This document shows positions 1 to 5,144 of a DNA stretch of 6,008 nucleotides, piece by piece. The position numbers were made by a program, and so were the translations under genes. The notes under the pieces were generated by a model. It ran no database searches, was not told the DNA's origin, and was given only the letters and a program-made list of their open reading frames with translations. The stretch is from JBHHWH01 sp046756405 (GTDB lineage Bacteria; Actinomycetota; Acidimicrobiia; Spongiisociales; ZC4RG35), in contig JBHHWH010000108.1 of NCBI GenBank assembly GCA_046756405.1, positions 1-6,008 on the forward strand, read 5' to 3'. Each line of letters starts with the position of its first letter. Position 1 is the stretch's first letter.

Positions 1-281
1 ATGAACTCCCAGAGCTGATAGAGGACCACGGGGCTGGCCAGGATCACTCCACCGAACAGTCCTACCCGCATCAGCACTCCCCACTTCTCCGCCACGGCCA
101 AGCTCTGCAGCTCGGCGTCAGGGGCGGCGGCATGAAACGGAGCCTCGAGGACGGCCCGCAGCTGATTGGCGAAGATGAAAGCGATCACCCCGCCTACGAC
201 CACGGCGATGAAGCTCTTCAGCAGCCGCCAGCGCAGCTCCTCGAGGTGGGTGAGGATGGATTGGGGTCGGTCTTCGGTCAC
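1..281 (-). CDS. tatC: TatC, Sec-independent (twin-arginine) translocase subunit, 5' part
   Basis: Integral membrane subunit of the twin-arginine translocase. It recognises the RR signal peptide of folded export substrates together with TatB. The first 93 residues are visible and the gene runs off the left edge of the window. The cytoplasmic N-terminus carries HLEELRWRLL (residues 12-21), the TatC signature. Glu15 and Arg17 fall at the same numbers as the signal-peptide-binding residues of E. coli TatC. A first membrane helix spans about residues 20-38, then comes a periplasmic loop with EAPF (Pro48, also conserved in E. coli). A second helix (about 68-88) ends in SPVVLYQLWEF, another conserved TatC block. 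The start is a GTG that overlaps the stop of the upstream Tat gene by 4 bases (GTGA). No clear Shine-Dalgarno precedes it, which fits translational coupling to that gene. A family assignment other than TatC is very unlikely. Confidence 0.96.
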   Translation of the reverse strand, partial: MTEDRPQSILTHLEELRWRLLKSFIAVVVGGVIAFIFANQLRAVLEAPFHAAAPDAELQSLAVAEKWGVLMRVGLFGGVILASPVVLYQLWEF

Positions 282-706
282 GCCTCGTCCACGGGCTCGT
301 CGGGGTGCACCTCGGTGTCCTGGTCGCTTACGGTCTCATCCCCGCTAGCCAACCTCTTCTCGATCTCTTCCAGGTCCCGCATGGCGTCCTCGGGAGTCGG
401 TCCCGACACCGGCTTGGGCCCCTTCCACTCGAAGCGGCGTGGGTCTGCCTCCCGGACCTCTTGTTCCAGCTCCTTGAGAGGCTCGCGAAGCTCGTCCTTC
501 ACCTCCTCGACAGGCGCCCTCAGCTCATCGCCCATCTTCTTGAACTCGCCGACCTCGGCTTCGAGACCCTGGGTGATCTCTCGGGCCGCGGCCCGTAGCT
601 CCACTATCCACTTGCCCAGCCTCCTGGCCAGTTCAGGCAGGCGCGTAGGTCCCAGCACGATCAGGGCCAGGAGGAGGATGATGAGTACCTCGCCGGACTG
701 GAACAT
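278..706 (-). CDS. TatA/TatB-family Sec-independent translocase protein, TatB-like
   Basis: A 142-residue single-span membrane protein of the twin-arginine translocase. It shows the family layout: a very short N-terminus with Glu6, a membrane helix (about residues 5-19), the hinge LGPTRLPE (18-25), an amphipathic helix to about residue 58, then a long charged, mostly acidic tail. The hinge reads Leu-Gly-Pro, as in TatB, whereas TatA proteins usually have Phe-Gly there. The total length also fits TatB better than TatA (usually about 60-90 residues). The position directly before tatC is that of tatA in Mycobacterium tuberculosis, so an automatic pipeline may call it tatA. I infer TatB or a dual-function protein. 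The ATG start is fixed by an in-frame TGA immediately upstream (707-709). An AAGGTGA sequence abuts the start as a closely spaced ribosome site. Its stop overlaps the GTG start of tatC. Confidence 0.9.
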   Translation of the reverse strand: MFQSGEVLIILLLALIVLGPTRLPELARRLGKWIVELRAAAREITQGLEAEVGEFKKMGDELRAPVEEVKDELREPLKELEQEVREADPRRFEWKGPKPVSGPTPEDAMRDLEEIEKRLASGDETVSDQDTEVHPDEPVDEA

Positions 707-742
707 TCACCTTGATGCTAGAGCGCGCCGGACGCGTATAGA

Positions 743-779
743 GGGGAGAGTGGCAATCCCCTGCTTCGCCACTCCCCCC
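743..779 (-). terminator. Strong stem-loop upstream of the Tat genes, possible terminator or processing site
   Basis: An inverted repeat of 12 bases per arm (743-754 and 768-779) has one mismatch (A747 opposite C775) and a 13-base loop. It lies between the zinc-ribbon gene and the Tat gene pair, 37 bases before the tatA/B start. No T-run follows the stem in the direction of transcription, so it is not a classical intrinsic terminator. Actinobacterial terminators often lack the U-tract, and a transcript-stabilising or processing hairpin is equally possible. The pairing is seen directly; the role is inferred. Confidence 0.4.
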
Positions 780-792
780 TACTGATAGGCAC

Positions 793-820
793 CCCGCCTC
801 GGGCGCCTTTGCCGGGCGGG
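793..820 (-). terminator. GC-rich stem-loop just after the zinc-ribbon gene
   Basis: CCCGCC (793-798) and GGCGGG (815-820) form a perfect 6-pair stem. It can be extended by three more pairs (800-802 with 812-814) across a single bulged base at 799, leaving a 9-base loop. In the transcript it begins 4 bases after the TGA stop of the zinc-ribbon gene, a usual place for a terminator or a 3'-end-protecting hairpin. There is no U-tract after it. It forms a tandem pair with the stem-loop at 743-779, and together they fill most of the 118-base gap between the two genes. Confidence 0.35.
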
Positions 821-824
821 CTTC

Positions 825-1115
825 TCAGCCGGCCAGGAGTCGGAGTGGATCCGGCTCCGTCTCTAGGGCGACCACGAAGTCTTCGATCTCCCGCTCGGTG
901 ATCGGGTCGGGGTTGATCACTTCGAAGTGAACCCCGGTGGCAAGGAGGACGCTGACGACGCGTGAGTTGGCAGGACGACGTTGTGTCTCGGTGCACAGCG
1001 GACACTGGAAGCGGTAATCCCCTTCCCGGCTACCTGGGCGCAATTCCAGTGCCACGTCTGCTGGACTGAGATGAATGTCTCCGCACCGTAGGCACGTCGT
1101 CTTGATGGTCGTCAT
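825..1115 (-). CDS. Small zinc-ribbon protein of unknown function
   Basis: A 96-residue soluble protein that I cannot assign to a named family. Two cysteine pairs, Cys8-x2-Cys11 and Cys38-x2-Cys41, are spaced like the two knuckles of a zinc ribbon. The second knuckle reads FQCPLC and is followed by a basic stretch (TQRRP). The C-terminal half (about residues 50-96) has no cysteines and is acidic: a hydrophobic segment VVSVLLATGVHFEV, then an acidic helix around ITEREIEDFVVALE. It has no signal peptide or membrane segment. It starts at ATG with a good Shine-Dalgarno (GGAGA, 1122-1126) 6 bases upstream. It sits between pafC and the Tat genes on the same strand, with an 84-base leader before it and a 118-base gap after it. 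Both gaps contain hairpins, so it may be expressed separately from its neighbours. Zinc binding is inferred from the motif. A role in transcription, translation or the pathway around it is open. Confidence 0.85.
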   Translation of the reverse strand: MTTIKTTCLRCGDIHLSPADVALELRPGSREGDYRFQCPLCTETQRRPANSRVVSVLLATGVHFEVINPDPITEREIEDFVVALETEPDPLRLLAG

Positions 1116-1121
1116 TTACGT

Positions 1122-1163
1122 TCTCCGGTCTCCCGATACTCAGCACTCAATCGGCACCGGAGA
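1122..1163 (-). promoter_or_regulatory. Leader hairpin that can hide the ribosome binding site of the zinc-ribbon gene
   Basis: The arms ACCGGAGA (minus-strand reading of 1122-1129) and TCTCCGGT (1156-1163) are a perfect 8-base inverted repeat. Inside it a second perfect inverted repeat, CCGAT/ATCGG (1150-1154 and 1133-1137), closes a 12-base loop, with a small asymmetric internal loop between the two stems. The 3' arm contains the GGAGA Shine-Dalgarno of the zinc-ribbon gene, and the 5' arm supplies a matching UCUCC. Folding would therefore block translation start. The pairing is directly visible. Regulation by this fold is inferred, and I recognise no known riboswitch or leader family. A protein-binding operator is an alternative reading. 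Confidence 0.5.
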
Positions 1164-1193
1164 GGGCTTTCTGAAGCCCAGTTTTTGGGTCTT
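1164..1193. promoter_or_regulatory. Hairpin after pafC with an alternative pairing partner; terminator-like on the plus strand
   Basis: GGGCTT (1164-1169) and AAGCCC (1174-1179) form a perfect 6-pair stem with a 4-base loop, ending 20 bases downstream of the pafC stop and directly abutting the SD-hiding hairpin at 1122-1163. The segment at 1174-1180 can instead pair with TGGGTCTT at 1186-1193 (7 pairs with one bulged T), so the two folds exclude each other. Read on the plus strand the first stem is followed by TTTTT (1182-1186), as in an intrinsic terminator, but no plus-strand gene was found to use it. On the minus strand no U-run follows. Confidence 0.4.
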
Positions 1194-1199
1194 AAGGCC

Positions 1200-2129
1200 C
1201 TATTGGTATCGGTGGAGCAGCCGCTCCCCCAGTTCGGAGACCCGGCGGGCTACCTCTTCGCCGCGGGCCAGGCGGGCGGTACGACCGAGCCGGAGCAGCA
1301 ACCTTGCAGGAACCTCGACGTCGGGGGACATGAACCGGATCTTCGCCTTCTTGCCCGAGTCTCGGATCACCTCCACCGGGTAGTACTCGAGAACCCAGCG
1401 CGCCTTCGGTCCCAGTTCGATGACACAGGCCACATCCCCCTCCGAGGGGGTGTAGCCCACTCCAGGCTCGGGCGGGGTCTCGGGTGGAGGGAAGCGCTCG
1501 TCGAGGACCTCCAGTTCTTTGATGCGGTCCACCCTGAAGGTGCGTTCGCCTCCGACGAGGCGGCAGTGTCCCACCATGTACCAGCGACCCAGGGTAGAAA
1601 AGACCGTCCACGGTTCCACCTCACGGACCGTCGTCTCCTCCTTGCCCACGGACCGGTAGGTGATCCGTACCACCCTCCCCTCCGCGGCGGCTTGTCGTAG
1701 CTCGGACACCCCAGCCAGCTCTGCCGCCATTTCGACATCGAGGCTGGCCTGCGCCTCGGGGACGAGGGCCCTCATCAGCTTCTGTACCGCTGACTCCAGG
1801 GCCGGGTTCGACTCTCCCATACCTAAGACCGCGAGTCCCGACGCCAAGAGGCCTAGGGCTTCGGTGGGTGTCAGACGGGGGGCCCGTCTGAAGTAGTCGG
1901 CGGCGTCAATGACCACCTCGTCTTCGTCGATGTAGGCCTCCATCAGATCGCCGGGCCCGTATCCGGGAAGGCCGCAGACGAACAGTGTGTCTAGGTCCCT
2001 GGCCAGTTGCTCCTCGGTGTAGCCGAAGCGTTCCGTGAGCTCATTGACGCTCACCGTCTCCCTCCCGAGCACGTAGGGCACGAGGGCCAGGATCCGGGAC
2101 AGTCGGAACAGGGTGCGTTCGCTGCTCAC
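1200..2129 (-). CDS. pafC: PafC, WYL-domain transcriptional regulator
   Basis: A 309-residue DNA-binding regulator. In mycobacteria PafC works with PafB as the activator of the LexA-independent DNA-damage response. Domain order: N-terminal winged helix-turn-helix (about residues 5-75) with the PafC-typical segment VCGLPGYGPGDLMEAY (51-66); a linker region; a WYL domain (about 145-205) with GRWYMVG (181-187) and FRVDRI (198-203); and a C-terminal WCX-type domain with VLEYYP near residue 250. The tryptophan-tyrosine-leucine triad is Trp-Tyr-Met here (183-185). Length is close to that of the M. tuberculosis protein, and the two share recognisable blocks (CGLPGY.PGDL, YYP, terminal YQ). The start is a GTG overlapping the pafB stop by 4 bases, with GGAG about 8 bases upstream inside pafB, which suggests coupled synthesis in equal amounts with its partner. 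Confidence 0.94.
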   Translation of the reverse strand: MSSERTLFRLSRILALVPYVLGRETVSVNELTERFGYTEEQLARDLDTLFVCGLPGYGPGDLMEAYIDEDEVVIDAADYFRRAPRLTPTEALGLLASGLAVLGMGESNPALESAVQKLMRALVPEAQASLDVEMAAELAGVSELRQAAAEGRVVRITYRSVGKEETTVREVEPWTVFSTLGRWYMVGHCRLVGGERTFRVDRIKELEVLDERFPPPETPPEPGVGYTPSEGDVACVIELGPKARWVLEYYPVEVIRDSGKKAKIRFMSPDVEVPARLLLRLGRTARLARGEEVARRVSELGERLLHRYQ

Positions 2130-3046
2130 GGAAGTCGCTCCAGAACCGCCTCCACCCGGCGCCTGATCTCGGTCCTAATCTCATCGGGCGCCAGCACCTC
2201 GGCGGCATCTCCGAAGCTCAGCACCCACCCGATGAACGCGTCACGGTTGGTCACCGGGACCGTGGCCACCAGCTCCGCTTCGGGCTCCTCCCTCCCGAGA
2301 CTGCGCGCCGCCCACCAGGCGACCTCAGGGTCGAAACGGACGGTCACCTCGACTACCGGGTCCTCGCCCGCCTCCCAGGGCTGTTCCCGCATCACCGTTC
2401 GGATGTCGAACCCGCGGGGCCTCTCGAACGCATTCGACTCTCCTACGGGTTTGGCCCCTTCGATGCGGTCTACCCGATAGATCCGGTCCCCGTGGTCGGT
2501 TCCGGCCACCAAGTACCAGTGACCGCGACGGTGGGCGAGACCGTAGGGACTCACCAGTCGGGTCTCCCCCCGGTAGGTGAATTCGATTCGCCGGTGAGAG
2601 GTGACGGCGTCGAAGAGGGTTCCGAGAACCCCGGGCTCTGCTCCCAGCTCGGCCCCCAGGGGCTCCAGGCCGGCGGCCCGTTCCACACCTCCGAGCTTGA
2701 GAAGGGCGTCGAGTCCGGTGTGGGACCCTCCCAGGCGCACCATGCGTGCCGCCACCGAGAGGGCGACCCGCTCCTCTTCGGTCAGCCCGGGGTCGGGGAG
2801 GGCGTAGGCGTCGGGATCGACCGTGTACCCGTAGTCCACCTCCCACGAGTCGATAGCCTTCCGCTCCAGGGGAACACCAAGCCTCCGAAGCAGCTCCTTG
2901 TCCCTCTCGAACATGCGGTGGAAGGCTTCGTCGCTCTGGCCCTCATAGCCGGCGACGGTGTTGCGGATCTCGGCTGCGGTCACCGGTCGGGGCGACTCGA
3001 GCAGAAAGATCAGCAGGTTGAGGATGCGCTCTATCACACGGCGCAC
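2126..3046 (-). CDS. pafB: PafB, WYL-domain transcriptional regulator
   Basis: A 306-residue regulator, partner of PafC in the mycobacterial DNA-damage response. Domain order: N-terminal winged helix-turn-helix (about residues 1-80), with ITAEKIRSSVAGY-like TAAEIRNTVAGY (23-34) and the PafB-typical RMFERDKELLRRLGVPLE (44-61); the DAYAL segment (79-83) as in M. tuberculosis PafB; a WYL domain with GHWYLV (175-180, intact Trp-Tyr-Leu) and YRVDRI (190-195); and a C-terminal WCX-type domain. The WYL domain is thought to sense a ligand, probably single-stranded nucleic acid, but nothing here shows the ligand. The start is GTG with a strong ribosome site 10 bases upstream. A second in-frame GTG lies three codons further in and cannot be excluded. 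The gene follows pafA after 25 bases, so both are probably co-transcribed. Confidence 0.95.
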   Translation of the reverse strand: MRRVIERILNLLIFLLESPRPVTAAEIRNTVAGYEGQSDEAFHRMFERDKELLRRLGVPLERKAIDSWEVDYGYTVDPDAYALPDPGLTEEERVALSVAARMVRLGGSHTGLDALLKLGGVERAAGLEPLGAELGAEPGVLGTLFDAVTSHRRIEFTYRGETRLVSPYGLAHRRGHWYLVAGTDHGDRIYRVDRIEGAKPVGESNAFERPRGFDIRTVMREQPWEAGEDPVVEVTVRFDPEVAWWAARSLGREEPEAELVATVPVTNRDAFIGWVLSFGDAAEVLAPDEIRTEIRRRVEAVLERLP

Positions 3047-3056
3047 GGCGTCTCCC

Positions 3057-3063
3057 CCTCCTT
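3057..3063 (-). promoter_or_regulatory. Ribosome binding site of pafB
   Basis: AAGGAGG in the 25-base gap between pafA and pafB, 10 bases before the GTG start. A second purine run (GGGGGAG) lies nearer to the start. It is the strongest Shine-Dalgarno in the window and supports the GTG at 3046 as the start of pafB. Confidence 0.7.
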
Positions 3064-3071
3064 CTCCACTT

Positions 3072-4427
3072 TCACAGGCTCTCGATCAGTTTCTCCACCC
3101 GCTCGTCGTAGGCCTTGAAGGGGTCCTTGCACATGACGGTGCGTTGCGCCTGGTCGTTGAGCTTGAGGTGAACCCAGTCGACGGTGAAGTCGCGACGCTT
3201 AGCCTTGGCCGCTTTGATGAAGGCGCCTCTGAGTTTCGCTCTTGTGGTCTGAGGGGGCTTGAGGATCGCCTCGCTGACCTTGGCATCGTCGACGACCCTC
3301 TCCGCCATGTCCCGTCGCTCCAGCAGGTAGTAGAGGCCACGGCTCCGGTCTACGTCGTGGTAGGCGAGATCCATCATCGACATGCGGGAGTCTGACATGG
3401 GAACCCCGCGGGTCTCGGCGTAACGCTCCAGCACCTTGTACTTCATCACCCAGTCCACCTCCCGATCGAGGATCATGGGATCCTTCTCCAGACCGGTGAG
3501 GAGATGCTCCCATCGGTCGATGGCCCTCTGGACCTGGGGCGGGAAGCCGGGGCTCCTGGCGAAGCGCATGGCACGGTCGAGGTACTCCCACTGGATGTCG
3601 AGAGCGCTCAGCTCTCGGCCGTTGGCAAGGCGAATACGGCGGGTGCAGCTGATGTCGTGGGAGACCTCCCTTATCGCCCGGATCGGATTCTCCAGGGTCA
3701 GGTCCCGGAACACGACGTCCCGCTCGATCATCTGCAACAGCGCCACCATCGTCCCCACCTTGACGAAGGTGGCGTACTCGCTCATGTTCGAGTCGCCGGC
3801 GATCACATGGAGGCGTCGGTAACGCTCCGCGTCGGCGTGGGGCTCGTCGCGGGTGTTGATGATGGGGCGGGAACGGGTCGTCGCCGAGGAAACTCCCTCC
3901 CAGATGTGGTCGGCTCGCTGGGCGATGGAAAAGGACGTCCCCCGCGGGTTTTGGGAGAGCTTGCCTGCGCCCAGGAAGATCTGGCGGGTGACCAGGAACG
4001 GAATGAGCACATCCACGGTGCGGTGGAAGTCCTTGTGCCTGCTGACCAGGTAGTTCTCGTGGCACCCGTAGGAGTTGCCGGCGCTGTCGGTGTTGTTCTT
4101 GAAGACGAAGATCTTCCCTCGGATGCCCTCCTCTTCCAGGCGCTCCTCGGCACCCTGGACCAGACCCTCCAGGATCCGCTCCCCTGCCTTGTCGTGGGCG
4201 ACCACGTCCTCCAGGTCGTCACACTCCGGGGTGGCGAATTCGGGATGGGAGCCCACGTCGAGGTACAGCCGGGCACCGTTCTCCAGGAACACGTTTGAGG
4301 AGCGGCCCCAGGAGACGACCCGGCGGAACAGGTAGCGGGCAACCTCGTCGGGGCTGAGACGCCGCTGACCCCTCAGGGTGCAGGTGACCCCGTATTCGTT
4401 CTCCAGGCCGAAGATCCGCCGTTCCAC
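3072..4427 (-). CDS. pafA: PafA, Pup-protein ligase
   Basis: ATP-dependent cytoplasmic ligase, related to glutamine synthetase. It joins the C-terminal glutamate of Pup to lysine side chains of target proteins for proteasomal degradation. At 451 residues it matches the family length (452 in M. tuberculosis). Conserved blocks seen in order: GLENEYGVTC (7-16) with the metal-binding Glu9; RYLFRRVVSWGRSSNVFL (31-48); LYLDVGSHPE (54-63) with the likely catalytic base Asp57; FKNNTDSAGNSYGCHENY (109-126); ATTRSRPIINTRDEPHADA (182-200); GDSNMSE (211-217); and the C-terminal FTVDWVHLKLNDQAQRTV (414-431) followed by CKDPF. Dop is the close paralogue, but the Asn-Asn-Thr-Asp block and the C-terminal block match PafA, as does the position before pafB. 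The start is GTG, forced by an in-frame TAG four codons upstream (4437-4439). No clear Shine-Dalgarno is present. It follows prcA after 48 bases. Confidence 0.98.
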   Translation of the reverse strand: MERRIFGLENEYGVTCTLRGQRRLSPDEVARYLFRRVVSWGRSSNVFLENGARLYLDVGSHPEFATPECDDLEDVVAHDKAGERILEGLVQGAEERLEEEGIRGKIFVFKNNTDSAGNSYGCHENYLVSRHKDFHRTVDVLIPFLVTRQIFLGAGKLSQNPRGTSFSIAQRADHIWEGVSSATTRSRPIINTRDEPHADAERYRRLHVIAGDSNMSEYATFVKVGTMVALLQMIERDVVFRDLTLENPIRAIREVSHDISCTRRIRLANGRELSALDIQWEYLDRAMRFARSPGFPPQVQRAIDRWEHLLTGLEKDPMILDREVDWVMKYKVLERYAETRGVPMSDSRMSMMDLAYHDVDRSRGLYYLLERRDMAERVVDDAKVSEAILKPPQTTRAKLRGAFIKAAKAKRRDFTVDWVHLKLNDQAQRTVMCKDPFKAYDERVEKLIESL

Positions 4428-4475
4428 ACTGCCAGGCTAAACCGCGGCCGGGCTCACCGGGAGGGTCTCATCCCC

Positions 4476-5144
4476 TCAGACTTCGGCCAACTGGGAGGGA
4501 TCGATGCGCCTGAAGGCCCTACGACCGTTGCCCACGTCGAGCACCGCCACCTCCCACCCCTCGGAATCTCGCTCCTCGGCCTGCCGGAAGGCGTCCTCCC
4601 CCAAGCGGAAGGCTTCCTCCAGGGTGAGACCCTCGCGCCACCGGTCTTTCAGGGCTTCGGTGAGCTGTTCTGCCTTCCCGCCGATGGCCACATAGTTGCG
4701 CTCGTCGTAGAGGGTGCCGTCGTAGGTGACCCGGAACAGCCTGTGCTCTGAGCCGTCTTCGGAGACTTCGGCGATGAGAATTTCGACTTCGAAGGGCTTG
4801 GGATCCCGGGTGAAGATCATCCCCAGGGTTTGGGAGAAGGCGGTGGCCAGCCCCATGGCGGTCACATCCTCACGGGAGTAGAGGTATCCCATCAGGTCTG
4901 CCTGGCGGATGCCGGCCTTGCGCAGGGTTTCGAACTCGTTGTAACGGCCCACACCGGCGAAGGCGATGCGGTCGTAGACCTCGGAGATCTTGTGCAGAGC
5001 CCGGGAGGGATTTTCGGCGAGCAGGAGTACCCCGTTTCCGTAGTCCACGGCGACGATCGAGCGGCCTTTGGCGATGCCCTTTCGGGCAAATTCGGCCTTG
5101 TCGCGGACGAGCTGTTCGGGAGCGACGTAGAAGGGAATGGTCAC
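4476..5144 (-). CDS. prcA: PrcA, 20S proteasome alpha subunit
   Basis: Forms the outer, non-catalytic rings of the 20S core, gates substrate entry and docks the activating ATPase (Mpa/ARC). The 222-residue sequence follows the actinobacterial alpha subunit throughout: N-terminal FYVAPEQLVRDKAEFARKGI (5-24, the H0 helix and gate region), then AENPSRALHKISEVYDRI, RYNEFETLRKAGI, FSQTLGMIFT and KPFEVEILIAEV, ending in EVAVLDVGNGRRAFRRI. It has no N-terminal catalytic threonine, as expected for an alpha subunit. It is about 25 residues shorter than M. tuberculosis PrcA (248), mostly because the polar C-terminal tail is missing. The start is GTG, overlapping the prcB stop by 4 bases. GGAG lies 8 bases upstream within prcB, so alpha and beta subunits are probably made in coupled fashion. 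The following gene is pafA. Confidence 0.97.
   Translation of the reverse strand: MTIPFYVAPEQLVRDKAEFARKGIAKGRSIVAVDYGNGVLLLAENPSRALHKISEVYDRIAFAGVGRYNEFETLRKAGIRQADLMGYLYSREDVTAMGLATAFSQTLGMIFTRDPKPFEVEILIAEVSEDGSEHRLFRVTYDGTLYDERNYVAIGGKAEQLTEALKDRWREGLTLEEAFRLGEDAFRQAEERDSEGWEVAVLDVGNGRRAFRRIDPSQLAEV

Noticed and set aside
735..740. TATACG as a possible -10 promoter element before tatA/B
   Set aside because: Only four of six bases match and no -35 element lies at a suitable distance; TTGCCA is only 10 bases upstream.
132..785. 217-codon plus-strand open frame opposite the Tat genes
   Set aside because: It lies antisense to tatC and tatA/B, whose products are clearly recognisable. The translation is low-complexity, rich in Ser, Arg and Gly, and the frame is open because of high G+C.
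718..1005. 95-codon minus-strand frame overlapping the zinc-ribbon gene
   Set aside because: Arg/Pro/Ser-rich out-of-frame translation. The overlapping frame at 825-1115 has a good ribosome site and paired CxxC motifs.
1145..1150. TTGAGT as a possible -35 element for the zinc-ribbon gene
   Set aside because: No -10-like sequence lies 16-18 bases downstream; that position is GC-rich and part of the hairpin arm.
2492..3118. 208-codon plus-strand open frame opposite pafB
   Set aside because: Antisense shadow of pafB with no recognisable domain and no ribosome site.
3504..4298. 264-codon plus-strand open frame opposite pafA, and a 288-codon minus-strand frame overlapping it (3199-4065)
   Set aside because: Both are shadows of pafA, which matches its family from end to end. 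Their translations look like no known protein and are dominated by G+C-driven residues.
4428..4475. Terminator between prcA and pafA
   Set aside because: Only three-base pairings and short direct CCCGG repeats were found, with no T-run.
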